A DNA stretch of 32,047 nt from Pseudomonadota bacterium (GCA_005777235.1 SXND01000216.1:1-32047), one strand, 5' to 3'. Positions 24,902-32,047 are shown, counted from the first letter of the stretch. Notes: a model not told the origin generated them from the sequence alone. Made by a program: numbers and translations.

Positions 24902-26005
24902 TTAGTACTTCAACCGCTCCACACGATACACCAACAAATCCCCCTCGTGCTTGGTGGCAATCGTCGTCAATGTTGCCTGCACCACGCTCCAGACCCGCTC
25001 ATGCACCGCCGGGCTCAGCAATACTTCGCCGGGCTGTACGCCATCACAGTAGCGCGCCGCGCGGTTGACCGTATCGCCGATGACAGTGAATTCCATGCGT
25101 TCGGGCGCGCCAATCAAGCCCTGGACTACCGGCCCGCAGTGCGCACCGATACCAATCGCACAGGTGACCAGACCACGGGCTGTTCGTTCCACGTTCAACG
25201 CATGCATCACCGCCTGCATCTCCACCGCCGCCCGCACGGCGTGTGCGTGGTGCTCGGCATCGGGCTCCGGGCTGCCAAACACGGCGAGAATCCCGTCGCC
25301 AATGTACTTATCGACGGTGCCGTGATGCGCAAAGATGACCGGAACGACGCGGGCAAAGTAGGCGTTGAGCAGATCATCCGGGTCCATGGCCCTGGCGAGG
25401 TTGGTGAAGCCCCGCACGTCGGAGCACAGCACCGTGACCTCCCGGCGCTCACGGTCTTTGCCGTCTTTGTCAAGCGGGGGTCGCTCCAGACGCCTGGCCG
25501 CAGGCGGGGGGACCGCAACTGTGTCCAGCACAGCCCGTAGCGCGGCGATGTCCACGCCGTGCTCTGTCAGCAGCGCCACAATGCCGGTCCCAGCCTCCTC
25601 CAGCATTGCTGTTAGCAGATGTAGCGTCGTCACGGTCGCAGCCTCCTCCGCCAGTTCCCCAGCGCGTGTGAACAGGGCACGACTGGCGGGAGAGCGGCTG
25701 ACCGACTGCCGGTTGTTGTCCGCACAATGGCCCTGGCCCAGGCGCTGGCGTATCTCGCGGCGGATGGTGGGGTCAATGCCACAGCGGGAAAACAGCGCCA
25801 GCAGCGTCTCGCACTCGGCGCGCAGGGCGCGGGCGGCGGTGTCGGGCAGGCGCAGGTGGCGTTGCACCTCTGGTCGTCTACACTTCTCCAGACTGCACAA
25901 CCCGATGAATAGATGCTCGGGCTCGATGCGCTCGTACCGTGCGTCTGCCGCTTCGCTGGCCGCGATGTCCCAGGCCAGCCGCAGACCGATGGATGCCTCT
26001 GGCAT
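24902..26005 (-). CDS. Class III adenylate/guanylate cyclase with N-terminal ClpN repeats (367 aa)
   Basis: Two Clp-N-like helical repeats (about 5-70 and 105-165; A-R-Y-E-R-I-E-P-E-H-L-F-I-G-L and V-T-T-L-H-L-L-T-A-M-L) precede a class III cyclase domain (about 185-365). Catalytic residues are visible: metal Asp in L-C-S-D-V-R-G-F-T, second metal Asp in Y-I-G-D-G-I-L-A-V-F, substrate Lys in D-K-Y-I-G-D, and Asp, Asn and Arg in I-G-D-T-V-N-R-A-A-R. This set favours ATP, so cAMP synthesis is likely. No membrane segment. The frame is open to 26170, but that DNA is the molybdoenzyme remnant, so ATG 26005 is chosen. The stop lies at the IS630 right end. Confidence 0.82.
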   Translation of the reverse strand: MPEASIGLRLAWDIAASEAADARYERIEPEHLFIGLCSLEKCRRPEVQRHLRLPDTAARALRAECETLLALFSRCGIDPTIRREIRQRLGQGHCADNNRQSVSRSPASRALFTRAGELAEEAATVTTLHLLTAMLEEAGTGIVALLTEHGVDIAALRAVLDTVAVPPPAARRLERPPLDKDGKDRERREVTVLCSDVRGFTNLARAMDPDDLLNAYFARVVPVIFAHHGTVDKYIGDGILAVFGSPEPDAEHHAHAVRAAVEMQAVMHALNVERTARGLVTCAIGIGAHCGPVVQGLIGAPERMEFTVIGDTVNRAARYCDGVQPGEVLLSPAVHERVWSVVQATLTTIATKHEGDLLVYRVERLKY

Positions 26006-26018
26006 AGGGGACGGGCCA

Positions 26019-26226
26019 CGCCCGGAGCATCTACCCTGGTTGTATGCGGTGTCCCGGCACGGCCCAGAGGCCAACCTGCGGCAAACGCCGCCGTGCCGCC
26101 TTGAGAACCGTACCGAGACTAGCAACGGCTTTGGCAATGACGACTGTCCCGGCCACACTACCTGGCGCACATGCGCCGAGGGGCTGGGGAGTGCGCAGAC
26201 CTCCTATCTCCAGCATGACGCAAGTC
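26019..26226 (+). pseudogene. Decayed fragment of a BisC/TorA-type molybdoenzyme gene
   Basis: Read on the plus strand, this gives R-P-E-H-L-P, P-E-A-N-L-R-Q-T-P, D-D-C-P-G-H-T-T-W, A-E-G-L-G-S-A-Q-T and Y-L-Q-H. It aligns colinearly with R-P-E-H-P-P, P-E-A-N-P-L-K-T-P, D-D-C-P-G-H-A-T-W, A-E-W-L-G-S-P-Q-T and Y-P-L-H of the intact gene at 20388-22715 (DNA about 22069-22272). Conserved active-site-shell residues are lost. It is a relic of a duplicated or homologous gene lying just upstream of the cyclase start. Confidence 0.75.
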
Positions 26227-26412
26227 TTGTGAGTTTGCAGGCTGCCAGGGGATATCGGCTATCCCCTCGGCCTCTGGGCTGAGCAAAAGTCCCTGACCAC
26301 CGGGGGTAAGAGGCCGGTAAAAACTCAAGTTTTCATCCAGGATGGCCGATACGTATAACCACATGGTCTGTCACGAGAGCCCGGCATCGCGTCATTTGAC
26401 GAGGGGAAACCT
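26227..26412. other. Short gap upstream of the tail-fibre gene
   Basis: It contains a short palindrome AAAACTCAAGTTTT (26320-26333) in GC-rich DNA but no recognisable gene. The ribosome site GAGGGGA for the next gene lies at its end. Confidence 0.4.
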
Positions 26413-28227
26413 ATGCACCAAGTTCAGCGGCTGATGATCGGCATGGCGAGCGTCATGTGCCTGCTAGGCGCGGGGACGAGCTGGGGGGGACCACCGCCGA
26501 ACCCGACTCCCAGCGATGCCACCAGGAACACCGCCGGGGGCACGGACGCGCTGCTGCATAACGCTAGCACTGACAACACTGCCTTCGGTTTTAGAGCGCT
26601 TTTCTCCAACACCACCGGCGCCAACAACACCGCCTGCGGCACCGTGGCGCTTTTCTCCAACACCACCGGCTCGGACAACACCGCCTGCGGTAGAGCGGCG
26701 CTCCACCTCAACACCACCGGCTCCGCCAACACCGCCAGTGGTAGAAATGCGCTCTGGTCCAACACCACCGGCTCCGCCAACACTGCCAGTGGCTCATTTG
26801 CGCTCGCCAACACCACCACCGGTTTCTCCAACACCGCCATTGGCACCACGGCGCTCCTCAACAACACCACGGGTGCCAACAACACCGCCAGCGGCAGAGA
26901 TGCGCTCCGCCTCAACACCACCGGTTTCAACAACACCGCCAGTGGCCTCAATGCGCTCCGGTCCAACACCACCGGCGGCGGCAACACCGCCAGTGGCACA
27001 TGGGCGCTCGCCAACAACACTACCGGCTCCGCCAACACCGTCAGTGGCGCCTCGGCGCTCTCCAGCAACACCACCGGTTTCTCCAACACCGCCAGTGGCA
27101 CCTCGGCGCTCTACGCCAACACTACCGGCTCCTCCAACACCGCCAGCGGCGCCGAGGCACTCTTCGCCAACACCACGGGCGCCAATAACACCGCCAGTGG
27201 CCGGAGTGCGCTCTACGCCAACACCATCGGTGCCAACAACACCGCCAGCGGCTTCGACGCCCTCTCCTCCAACACCACGGGTGCCGACAACACCGCCAGC
27301 GGCGCCGACGTCCTCTCCTCCAACACCACTGGCGCCTCCAACACCGCTAGCGGCAGGCTGGCCCTCTTCGCCAATACCACGGGCAATTACAACACCGCCA
27401 GTGGCGCCACCGCGCTCCACTCCAATACTATCGGTATCAAAAACACCGCCAGTGGCATCAGTGCGCTCTACGCCAACACGACGGACAGCGGGAATACGGC
27501 CAGTGGCGGCGGGGCGCTCTACCTCAACACCACCGGCAATAACAACACCGCCCATGGGATCAATGCCCTGCGGAGTGTCACTACGGGGAGTAACAACATT
27601 GCCGTCGGCGTCAACGCGGGTACCAATCTCACCATCGGCTCCGGGAACATTGCTATCGGCAATCTGGGGGTAGCTGGCGAAGCGAATACCATCCGGCTTG
27701 GGAGCAGCAGCCACACGCGGGCCTTCCTGGGCGGCATCGTCGGGGTGCCGGTGAGTGGCAGTGCGGTCCTCATTAATAGCGCGGGCCAGCTCGGCATCCA
27801 GGCGTCCTCGGCGCGCTACAAACGCGACATCCAGCCCATGGGGACGCAGAGTCAGGGCCTGTTCCGGCTCCGGCCCGTGACGTTTCGCTACAAGCAGGAC
27901 AAGCAGGGGGATCGGCAGTACGGCTTGATTGCCGAGGAGGTGGCCAAGGTGTATCCGGAACTCGTGACCCGTAACGCCCAGGGCGCCATCGAGTCCGTGC
28001 AGTATCAGGCCCTCGCCCCGATGCTCCTGAACGAGCTGCAGCACCAGCAACGGCAGATCGAGGCACTCAAAGCCGAAAATATACGCTTACGGGTCCAGAA
28101 TGAGCGCTTACAGGTCCAGCTCCACACACGCGACATGGCGCAACAGGCTCAGAACACCGCCACCGCCGTGCGCCTCGAACGCCTGGAGGCGACGCTCGCC
28201 GGCATACCCACGCTGGCCAGTCGCTAG
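26413..28227 (+). CDS. Secreted repeat protein with S74 (tail-fibre/endosialidase-type) chaperone domain (604 aa)
   Basis: A signal peptide (about 1-25, M-C-L-L-G-A-G-T-S-W-G) precedes about 20 tandem 17-residue repeats (about 46-385) of the form A-L-x-x-N-T-T-G-x-x-N-T-A-S-G-x-x, resembling trimeric beta-roll head domains. The first two or three complete repeats carry N-T-A-C-G in place of N-T-A-S-G. A linker (about 390-460) leads to a Peptidase S74 intramolecular chaperone domain from about 464: S-S-A-R-Y-K-R-D-I, F-R-Y-K and Y-G-L-I-A-E-E-V-A-K-V-Y-P-E-L. This domain trimerises and cleaves itself in phage fibres. The final 60 residues are a coiled coil. Likely an exported trimeric adhesin or fibre; target unknown. 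Confidence 0.85.
   Translation: MHQVQRLMIGMASVMCLLGAGTSWGGPPPNPTPSDATRNTAGGTDALLHNASTDNTAFGFRALFSNTTGANNTACGTVALFSNTTGSDNTACGRAALHLNTTGSANTASGRNALWSNTTGSANTASGSFALANTTTGFSNTAIGTTALLNNTTGANNTASGRDALRLNTTGFNNTASGLNALRSNTTGGGNTASGTWALANNTTGSANTVSGASALSSNTTGFSNTASGTSALYANTTGSSNTASGAEALFANTTGANNTASGRSALYANTIGANNTASGFDALSSNTTGADNTASGADVLSSNTTGASNTASGRLALFANTTGNYNTASGATALHSNTIGIKNTASGISALYANTTDSGNTASGGGALYLNTTGNNNTAHGINALRSVTTGSNNIAVGVNAGTNLTIGSGNIAIGNLGVAGEANTIRLGSSSHTRAFLGGIVGVPVSGSAVLINSAGQLGIQASSARYKRDIQPMGTQSQGLFRLRPVTFRYKQDKQGDRQYGLIAEEVAKVYPELVTRNAQGAIESVQYQALAPMLLNELQHQQRQIEALKAENIRLRVQNERLQVQLHTRDMAQQAQNTATAVRLERLEATLAGIPTLASR
26548..27570 (+). repeat. 51-bp tandem repeat array within the fibre gene (about 20 units)
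   Basis: Units recur every 51 bp (for example GCGCT at 26596, 26647 and 26698); the first unit is 48 bp. AACACCACCGG and AACACCGCCAG cores are strongly conserved at DNA level, while the two X-X positions vary. Because the period is a multiple of three, other frames and the antisense strand are also open here. Confidence 0.9.
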
Positions 28228-28277
28228 CGGGCTGTCCGCTCGTACTGCTTTGACCGCGCTATTTTGAGAGCTGTTCC

Positions 28278-28336
28278 CTGGGAGCGCCGGGCTCCAGCCC
28301 GGCTCCGGCAGCCACGCTGGAGCGTGGCGCTCCCAG
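28278..28336. repeat. REP-like palindromic repeat, copy 2 (59 bp)
   Basis: Same termini and nearly the same interior as 2119-2177 (a few substitutions, such as CTGGAGCGTGG for CTGGCGCGTGG). It lies 50 bp after the fibre gene stop and could act as a transcription end or mRNA stabiliser. Confidence 0.85.
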
Positions 28337-28755
28337 GATAACGACGCAACTGAGGTCAGTTGAGGCAGTACAACAGGGGACAGATAGATTACCACGCTGA
28401 GAACTGCCTCACGCCATTTTCTTGCTCAAATCCAGGGATGCTGCGGCACAGAATCCATCACCGTTTGAGAGAGGATGCCCACACGTCAGACGCGGCCTGG
28501 GTCACGCAGCGCTCCCAGGCCGCTCGCCCCCGCAGAGCGCCCCAGTGTCGGGACGTCATCCCCCTGCCACATGACATCCTACAAACCTCTCCAACATTTT
28601 TGGCTTTTTATCCTACATTCCAGTCTGCTGAAGAACTATTGTGTCGTCTTCATGCCTCGCGGCCATGTGCTAACAGCCAATACGACAGCGCGTTACGCAC
28701 AACCCTTCTCTGGCATGATAATTGCTTTTCGTCATGCCATACCCACTTTGTTTTC
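28337..28755. other. Long non-coding stretch between fibre gene and ABC operon
   Basis: No convincing gene is seen in about 420 bases. It includes a perfect 10-bp hairpin (GCGGCCTGGG at 28492-28501 with CCCAGGCCGC at 28514-28523) whose right arm overlaps GCGCTCCCAG, the REP terminus, so it may be a fragment of that repeat. The remainder becomes AT-richer toward the promoter. Confidence 0.4.
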
Positions 28756-28784
28756 TTGACACATTAGAGATTATCGGGCATAAG
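28756..28784 (+). promoter_or_regulatory. Sigma-70-like promoter of the ABC transporter operon
   Basis: Perfect TTGACA at 28756-28761, a 17-bp spacer, then CATAAG at 28779-28784. Transcription would start near 28791, giving a leader of about 195 bases that contains the large GC-rich inverted repeat at 28807-28916. Confidence 0.55.
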
Positions 28785-28806
28785 AAACGTGATGCTTGCC
28801 GACACT

Positions 28807-28916
28807 CCTCCCCCCAGCGGGGGGAGGTTGGGAGGGGGGTACAGGGCGCCCAGGAGTTCCCCGTCTCCTCACCCCCCGTCGTGTCCCCCCTCCTGCCTCC
28901 CCCCGCTGGGGGGAGG
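28807..28916. repeat. GC-rich long inverted repeat in the ABC operon leader
   Basis: CCTCCCCCCAGCGGGGGGAGG-type arms at 28807-28827 and 28896-28916 are exact reverse complements of each other, and each is also self-complementary. The arms extend inward (GGAGGGGGG at about 28830 and CCCCCCTCC at about 28885). This is a MITE- or REP-pair-like element, able to form one long or two short hairpins. Confidence 0.75.
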
Positions 28917-28985
28917 TGCCAGATCCCAGGAGGGGGCAGCGTGGCCGAGGAAGCTCCTGCATGAGCTCATCTTCTAGTCCCGATA

Positions 28986-30599
28986 ATGTCTATTGGAGAG
29001 ACTGTGAAATATCGACACGTCCTGTACCTCACGGGGTGGCTGGCCCTCACAACGCTCGTGCCGGCGCTCGCCCAGGATCGCCGCGAGACACTCGTGGTGG
29101 TCACGGAAGTCGGCCCCAACAGTATGGACATTCACGGCGTGGGGGCCAATCGTCCGAGTTATGGCGTGTCGTGGAATGTGTATGACCGCCTCATCACCTA
29201 CGGCAAGAAAACCCTGCCGGACGGTACCCTCATGTACGACTACAGCACTCTCGCGCCTGAATTGGCCACTAGTTGGCAGGTGGCGTCAGACGGCATGTCC
29301 GTCACCTTTACGCTGCGCCAGGACGCCACCTTCCACGATGGCACGCCAGTGACAGCCCATGACGTGAAATGGTCCTTTGACCGTGCCGTCTCCATCGGGG
29401 GCTTTCCCACCTTCCAGATGAAAGCGGGCTCCCTGGAAAAGCCGGAACAGTTTGTCGTCGTCGACGAGCATACCTTCCGTATCAACTTGCTACGTCAGGA
29501 TCGCCTGACCATGCCCGATCTGGGGGTGCCGGTGGCCGTCGTGATCAACGCCAAACTGGCCAGGCAACACGCCACACCAAACGACCCCTGGGCCGCGGAA
29601 TGGTTAAAGAACAATGTCGCCGGTGGCGGCGCTTTTCAGGTGCAGGCCTGGAAGCCGGGACAAGAGACGCTGTACGTGCGCTATGACGGGTGGAAATCCG
29701 GGCCACTGCCCACACTCAAACGCGTCATCATGCGCGAGGTGCCTTCCGCGTCGAACCGGCGCGCCCTCCTGGAACGCGGCGATGCCGACCTATCGTTCGA
29801 CCTGCCTCCGAAGGATTTTAACGAGCTGTCCAAGGGGGATAAGCTGCGGATCATCGGCATCCCCATCGAAAACTCCATGTGGTATGTCGGTATGCATGTG
29901 ACGAAGCCCCCGTTCGACAACGTTAAAGTCCGTCAGGCGGTGGCCTATGCCTTGCCGTATGACAAGATCATGGACGCGGCGTTCTACCATCGCGGCATCA
30001 AACTGTATGGCGCGACCTGGTCACGTCCCAGTAGCGCCGCCTGGCCTCAGCCTTTCCCGTACAGCCCGGATATGGCCAGGGCCAGGGCCTTACTGGCGGA
30101 AGGGGGCTATCCCAACGGTTTTGAGACCACGCTGTCTTTCGATCTGGGGCTGGCCACGGTAGGGGAGCCCACGGCGTTGCTGGTGCAGGAGGCGCTGGCA
30201 CAGATCGGGATCAAGACGACGCTCAACAAGATCCCCGGTGCCAACTGGCGCGGCGCCCTGCTGAAGAAAGATATGCCGCTCATTATCAACAACTTCGGTG
30301 GTTGGCTGAACTATCCGGAGTATTTTTTCTTCTGGTGTTATCATGGGCAGAATGCCGTCTTCAACACCATGTCGTATCAGAATCCGGCGTTAGACAAGCT
30401 CATCGACGAGGCGCGTTTCACCACCGACACCGCCCGGTATCAGGATGTGGTGCGCGACTTCATTGCCCTGGCCGCTGACGAGGTGCCACGCATCCCGCTG
30501 AATCAGCCATATCTCGATATTGCCATGCAAAAAAATGTCACCGGGTATCAGTACTGGTTTCATCGCCAGCTGGATTTTCGCCAGATGGGCAAGCAATAA
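28986..30599 (+). CDS. ABC transporter substrate-binding protein, family 5 (peptide/nickel type, 537 aa)
   Basis: The solute-binding lipoprotein-like component of a Dpp/Opp/Nik-type importer. It begins with a signal peptide (H-V-L-Y-L-T-G-W-L-A-L-T-T-L-V-P-A-L-A, cleavage about residue 29). The family signature follows: W-x-V-A-S-D-G-M-S-V-T-F-T-L-R, F-H-D-G-T-P-V-T-A-H-D-V-K-W-S, then V-R-Q-A-V-A-Y-A-L-P-Y-D-K-I. No lipobox is seen, so it is free periplasmic or in the cell wall space. The substrate cannot be told. The two permease genes follow, separated by a REP-like hairpin. Confidence 0.9.
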   Translation: MSIGETVKYRHVLYLTGWLALTTLVPALAQDRRETLVVVTEVGPNSMDIHGVGANRPSYGVSWNVYDRLITYGKKTLPDGTLMYDYSTLAPELATSWQVASDGMSVTFTLRQDATFHDGTPVTAHDVKWSFDRAVSIGGFPTFQMKAGSLEKPEQFVVVDEHTFRINLLRQDRLTMPDLGVPVAVVINAKLARQHATPNDPWAAEWLKNNVAGGGAFQVQAWKPGQETLYVRYDGWKSGPLPTLKRVIMREVPSASNRRALLERGDADLSFDLPPKDFNELSKGDKLRIIGIPIENSMWYVGMHVTKPPFDNVKVRQAVAYALPYDKIMDAAFYHRGIKLYGATWSRPSSAAWPQPFPYSPDMARARALLAEGGYPNGFETTLSFDLGLATVGEPTALLVQEALAQIGIKTTLNKIPGANWRGALLKKDMPLIINNFGGWLNYPEYFFFWCYHGQNAVFNTMSYQNPALDKLIDEARFTTDTARYQDVVRDFIALAADEVPRIPLNQPYLDIAMQKNVTGYQYWFHRQLDFRQMGKQ

Positions 30600-30620
30600 A
30601 GGATGCCCGCTGTCTCCCCC

Positions 30621-30677
30621 CTGGGAGCGCAGGCGTCCCGCCTGCCTGCGGAGCGGGCAAGATGCCCGCGCTCCCAG
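30621..30677. repeat. REP-like palindromic repeat, copy 3 (57 bp), inside the ABC operon
   Basis: The termini CTGGGAGCGC and GCGCTCCCAG are identical to the other two copies. The interior differs and contains its own hairpins, CAGGCGtccCGCCTG and GCGGgcaagatgCCCGC. It lies between the binding-protein stop (30599) and the permease start (30717), a position where REP elements are known to protect upstream mRNA. Confidence 0.8.
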
Positions 30678-30716
30678 GGGCATCCTCTCCCCCGCGTTCG
30701 GTCGAGGTACACGCCT

Positions 30717-31745
30717 ATGCCACACTCCGCTACACTCAGCATGATCGGGCAGCGGCTGCTTGGCACCGTGCCCAGCGTCATCGGCGTCATTGTGGTGACA
30801 TTTATCTTGACGCGCGCCCTGCCTGGCGACCCGGCAGCGTTTTTTGCCGGTCCGGCAGCCAGTACCCTAGCCATTCAAGAAGTGCGCACGAAGCTCGGCC
30901 TGGACCGCAGCCTGCTGGGGCAGTTCGGCGTCTACATGCGCGATCTCCTGCGTGGCGACCTCGGCACCTCACTCACCACTGGCCAGCGCGTCCGGCACGA
31001 TCTGCTAACCCGCCTGCCTGCCTCGTTGGAGCTGACCCTATCCGCCATTGTCCTGGCCATTGGCGTGGCTGTACCACTGGGGGTGTGGGCCGCGACGCAT
31101 CCCGGCTCTTGGATCGACCATGCGTCGCGTGTCTTGACCACTGCCGGGGTGTCATTACCGACCTTTTTTACGGGGCTGACCCTCGTGTACGTGTTCTACT
31201 TTCTTCTGGGTTGGGCCCCCGCCCCACTCGGACGCCTGGACGTGTTTTTGTCGCCGCCTGACCAGGTCACCGGCTTTTACCTGGTGGACAGTCTCTGCCA
31301 GGGCGATATCGCGCTCTTCTGGGCCTGCCTGCGCCAGCTTATCCTCCCGGTGATCACCCTGGGGGTGTTTTCCATGGCCCCCATTGCCCGCATGACGCGT
31401 GCCGCCATGCTCGGCGTACTGTCGAGCGAATTTATCCGCACGGCCCGCGCCAGCGGCCTGGCCCCGGGCACGGTGCTGTATACTTATGCGCTGCGCAATG
31501 CCCTGCTGCCGGTGGTGACGACCCTGGGTATGGTATTTTCGTTCATGCTGGGCGCCAATGTGTTGGTCGAAAAAGTGTTTGCCTGGCCTGGCATTGGTTC
31601 GTACGCTCTGGAGGCCCTGATTACCTCAGACTACGCGCCCGTGCAGGGTTTCGTGTTGACCATGGCTCTGCTGTATGTTGGACTCAATTTGGGCATCGAC
31701 ATACTCTATGGCTTTATTGACCCGCGGGTACGGATTGACGCATGA
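30717..31745 (+). CDS. ABC transporter permease, DppB-type (342 aa)
   Basis: An inner-membrane permease of the binding-protein-dependent transport family. The N-terminal segment R-L-L-G-T-V-P-S-V-I-G-V-I, then A-L-P-G-D-P-A and K-L-G-L-D-R-S-L are typical of DppB/OppB. The EAA loop that contacts the ATPase is seen as E-F-I-R-T-A-R-A-S-G-L-A-P-G-T-V-L. Six membrane segments are predicted by eye. The frame is open to 30603 through the REP element; ATG 30717 (M-P-H-S-A-T-L-S-M-I-G) is preferred, with ATG 30741 possible. Its TGA overlaps the next gene's ATG. Confidence 0.9.
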   Translation: MPHSATLSMIGQRLLGTVPSVIGVIVVTFILTRALPGDPAAFFAGPAASTLAIQEVRTKLGLDRSLLGQFGVYMRDLLRGDLGTSLTTGQRVRHDLLTRLPASLELTLSAIVLAIGVAVPLGVWAATHPGSWIDHASRVLTTAGVSLPTFFTGLTLVYVFYFLLGWAPAPLGRLDVFLSPPDQVTGFYLVDSLCQGDIALFWACLRQLILPVITLGVFSMAPIARMTRAAMLGVLSSEFIRTARASGLAPGTVLYTYALRNALLPVVTTLGMVFSFMLGANVLVEKVFAWPGIGSYALEALITSDYAPVQGFVLTMALLYVGLNLGIDILYGFIDPRVRIDA

Positions 31746-31947
31746 ACCAGCTCTTGCTCCAGGCGCGATATGTGATGAGCGAGAATCTGCTCACCTGTGT
31801 GGCCGCGGTGCTCTTCGCCGGGCTCATGGCCGGGGCCATCTGTGGCCCATGGCTGGCGCCCTACGACCCGCTGGCCAGTAATACGTTGCAGGCCCTACAA
31901 GCGCCCTCATGGGGCCACTGGTTTGGCACCGATCACCGGGGGCGCGA
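31742..31947 (+). pseudogene. ABC transporter permease, DppC-type, truncated after about 68 residues
   Basis: Start ATG 31742 overlaps the DppB-type gene (ATGA). The visible part has the first membrane segment and the DppC/OppC signature A-P-Y-D-P-L-A, then H-W-F-G-T-D-H-R-G-R-D. Homologues continue V-x-S-R-V-L-Y-G-A-R; instead the frame reads R-Q-R-A-A-A, an antisense shadow of another gene. The frame stays open to the window end, but the last 30 or so codons are not permease. The gene is cut at about 31945 by a rearrangement or an assembly joint. Confidence 0.7.
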
Positions 31948-32047
31948 TCGACGCCAGCGCGCTGCTGCACGGCGCCAGGAAGTCGAAATGCCCTGCCTTG
32001 GGGACGGCATGGTAGTCCGGGGTCTGCGGCAATGCGAGCCGGACCGC
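31907..32047 (-). CDS. Alpha/beta-hydrolase-like C-terminal fragment (partial, at the edge)
   Basis: On the minus strand an open frame from the window end reads V-P-K-A-G-H-F-D-F-L-A-P-C-S-S-A-L-A, the catalytic-His ending common in dienelactone-hydrolase/PET-hydrolase-like lipoprotein hydrolases (G-A-G-H-F-x-F-L-A-P-C). The match runs to about 31947; the last residues to 31907 are antisense to the permease. It meets the permease fragment at that point. Most of the gene lies beyond the window. Confidence 0.5.
   Translation of the reverse strand, partial: AVRLALPQTPDYHAVPKAGHFDFLAPCSSALASIAPPVIGAKPVAP

Noticed and set aside
26006..26170. N-terminal extension of the cyclase
   Set aside because: This DNA encodes the decayed molybdoenzyme fragment on the other strand; ClpN homology starts after ATG 26005.
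26548..27570. Regular repeat array considered as CRISPR
   Set aside because: Unit length is constant, there are no unique spacers of separate origin, and the repeats encode a consistent 17-residue protein motif.
26516..27673. Long ORFs in a second plus frame and on the minus strand (26424-27101, 26794-28050) across the fibre gene
   Set aside because: The 51-bp repeat period keeps all frames open; only the 26413 frame has a signal peptide and the S74 domain.
1..32047. tRNA, rRNA or riboswitch genes, including a B12 riboswitch before the photoreceptor operon
   Set aside because: By eye no cloverleaf, rRNA or B12-box-like sequence was recognised; a covariance-model search would be needed to be certain.

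Overview
The window is a GC-rich bacterial chromosome segment, most likely from an uncultivated environmental lineage or metagenome assembly. Taxonomy is not secure. Several features suggest a Tectomicrobia/Entotheonella-like or similar large, repeat-laden genome: dispersed CTGGGAGCGC...GCGCTCCCAG repeats, a Uma2-type nuclease, a tail-fibre protein built of NTTG/NTASG repeats, remnants of a giant AAA-ATPase/TPR regulator, and many decayed insertion sequences. That placement is inference only.

Layout. Positions 1-138 hold the end of an IS630-like element running off the left edge. Positions 393-5636 carry metabolic genes: a D-2-hydroxyacid dehydrogenase, a GNAT acetyltransferase, a PLP aminotransferase, an SDR oxidoreductase and a MetE-C-like zinc methyltransferase. 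An IS91-like transposase remnant follows (about 5815-6110), then an AT-rich control region (6300-6546).

Positions 6547-15534 form the most coherent system: a ten-gene co-oriented, mostly overlapping operon. It opens with a CarH/LitR-type MerR regulator whose adenosylcobalamin-binding residues are intact, so it is probably a B12-dependent photoreceptor. The following genes act on membrane lipids or are membrane/envelope proteins: two cyclopropane-synthase-like methyltransferases, DUF2878, DUF1295, a DUF6134-type secreted protein, a lipocalin lipoprotein, a fatty-acid desaturase, an FAD-dependent oxidoreductase and a DUF1365 protein. Two TGTACA palindromes 11 bp apart lie upstream of the regulator and fit a CarH-type operator. 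Within 460 bp near the 3' end, three single-base nonsense codons (TAG, TAA, TGA) shorten the FAD protein and break DUF1365, so the operon may be decaying or the sequence may contain errors.

Positions 15535-19432 are a gene graveyard: a frameshifted MazE/AbrB-like antitoxin, an amidohydrolase tail joined to a broken AAA-ATPase/TPR gene, an IS200/IS605-type remnant with strong hairpins (possible omega-RNA region) inserted in that gene, and an N-truncated chromate transporter. Positions 19439-24901 hold a Uma2 nuclease, a BisC/TorA-type molybdoenzyme, a two-gene HEPN module and a complete-looking IS630 element whose transposase needs a -1 frameshift. Positions 24902-28227 contain a ClpN-domain/class III cyclase fusion, a decayed second copy of part of the molybdoenzyme, and a secreted S74 tail-fibre protein with about 20 tandem 51-bp repeats.

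Positions 28228-28985 are a non-coding, repeat-rich stretch with a promoter. It precedes a dipeptide/nickel-type ABC transporter operon (28986 onward): binding protein, permease 1 and a second permease that appears cut at about 31945 by a junction with an alpha/beta-hydrolase tail on the other strand.
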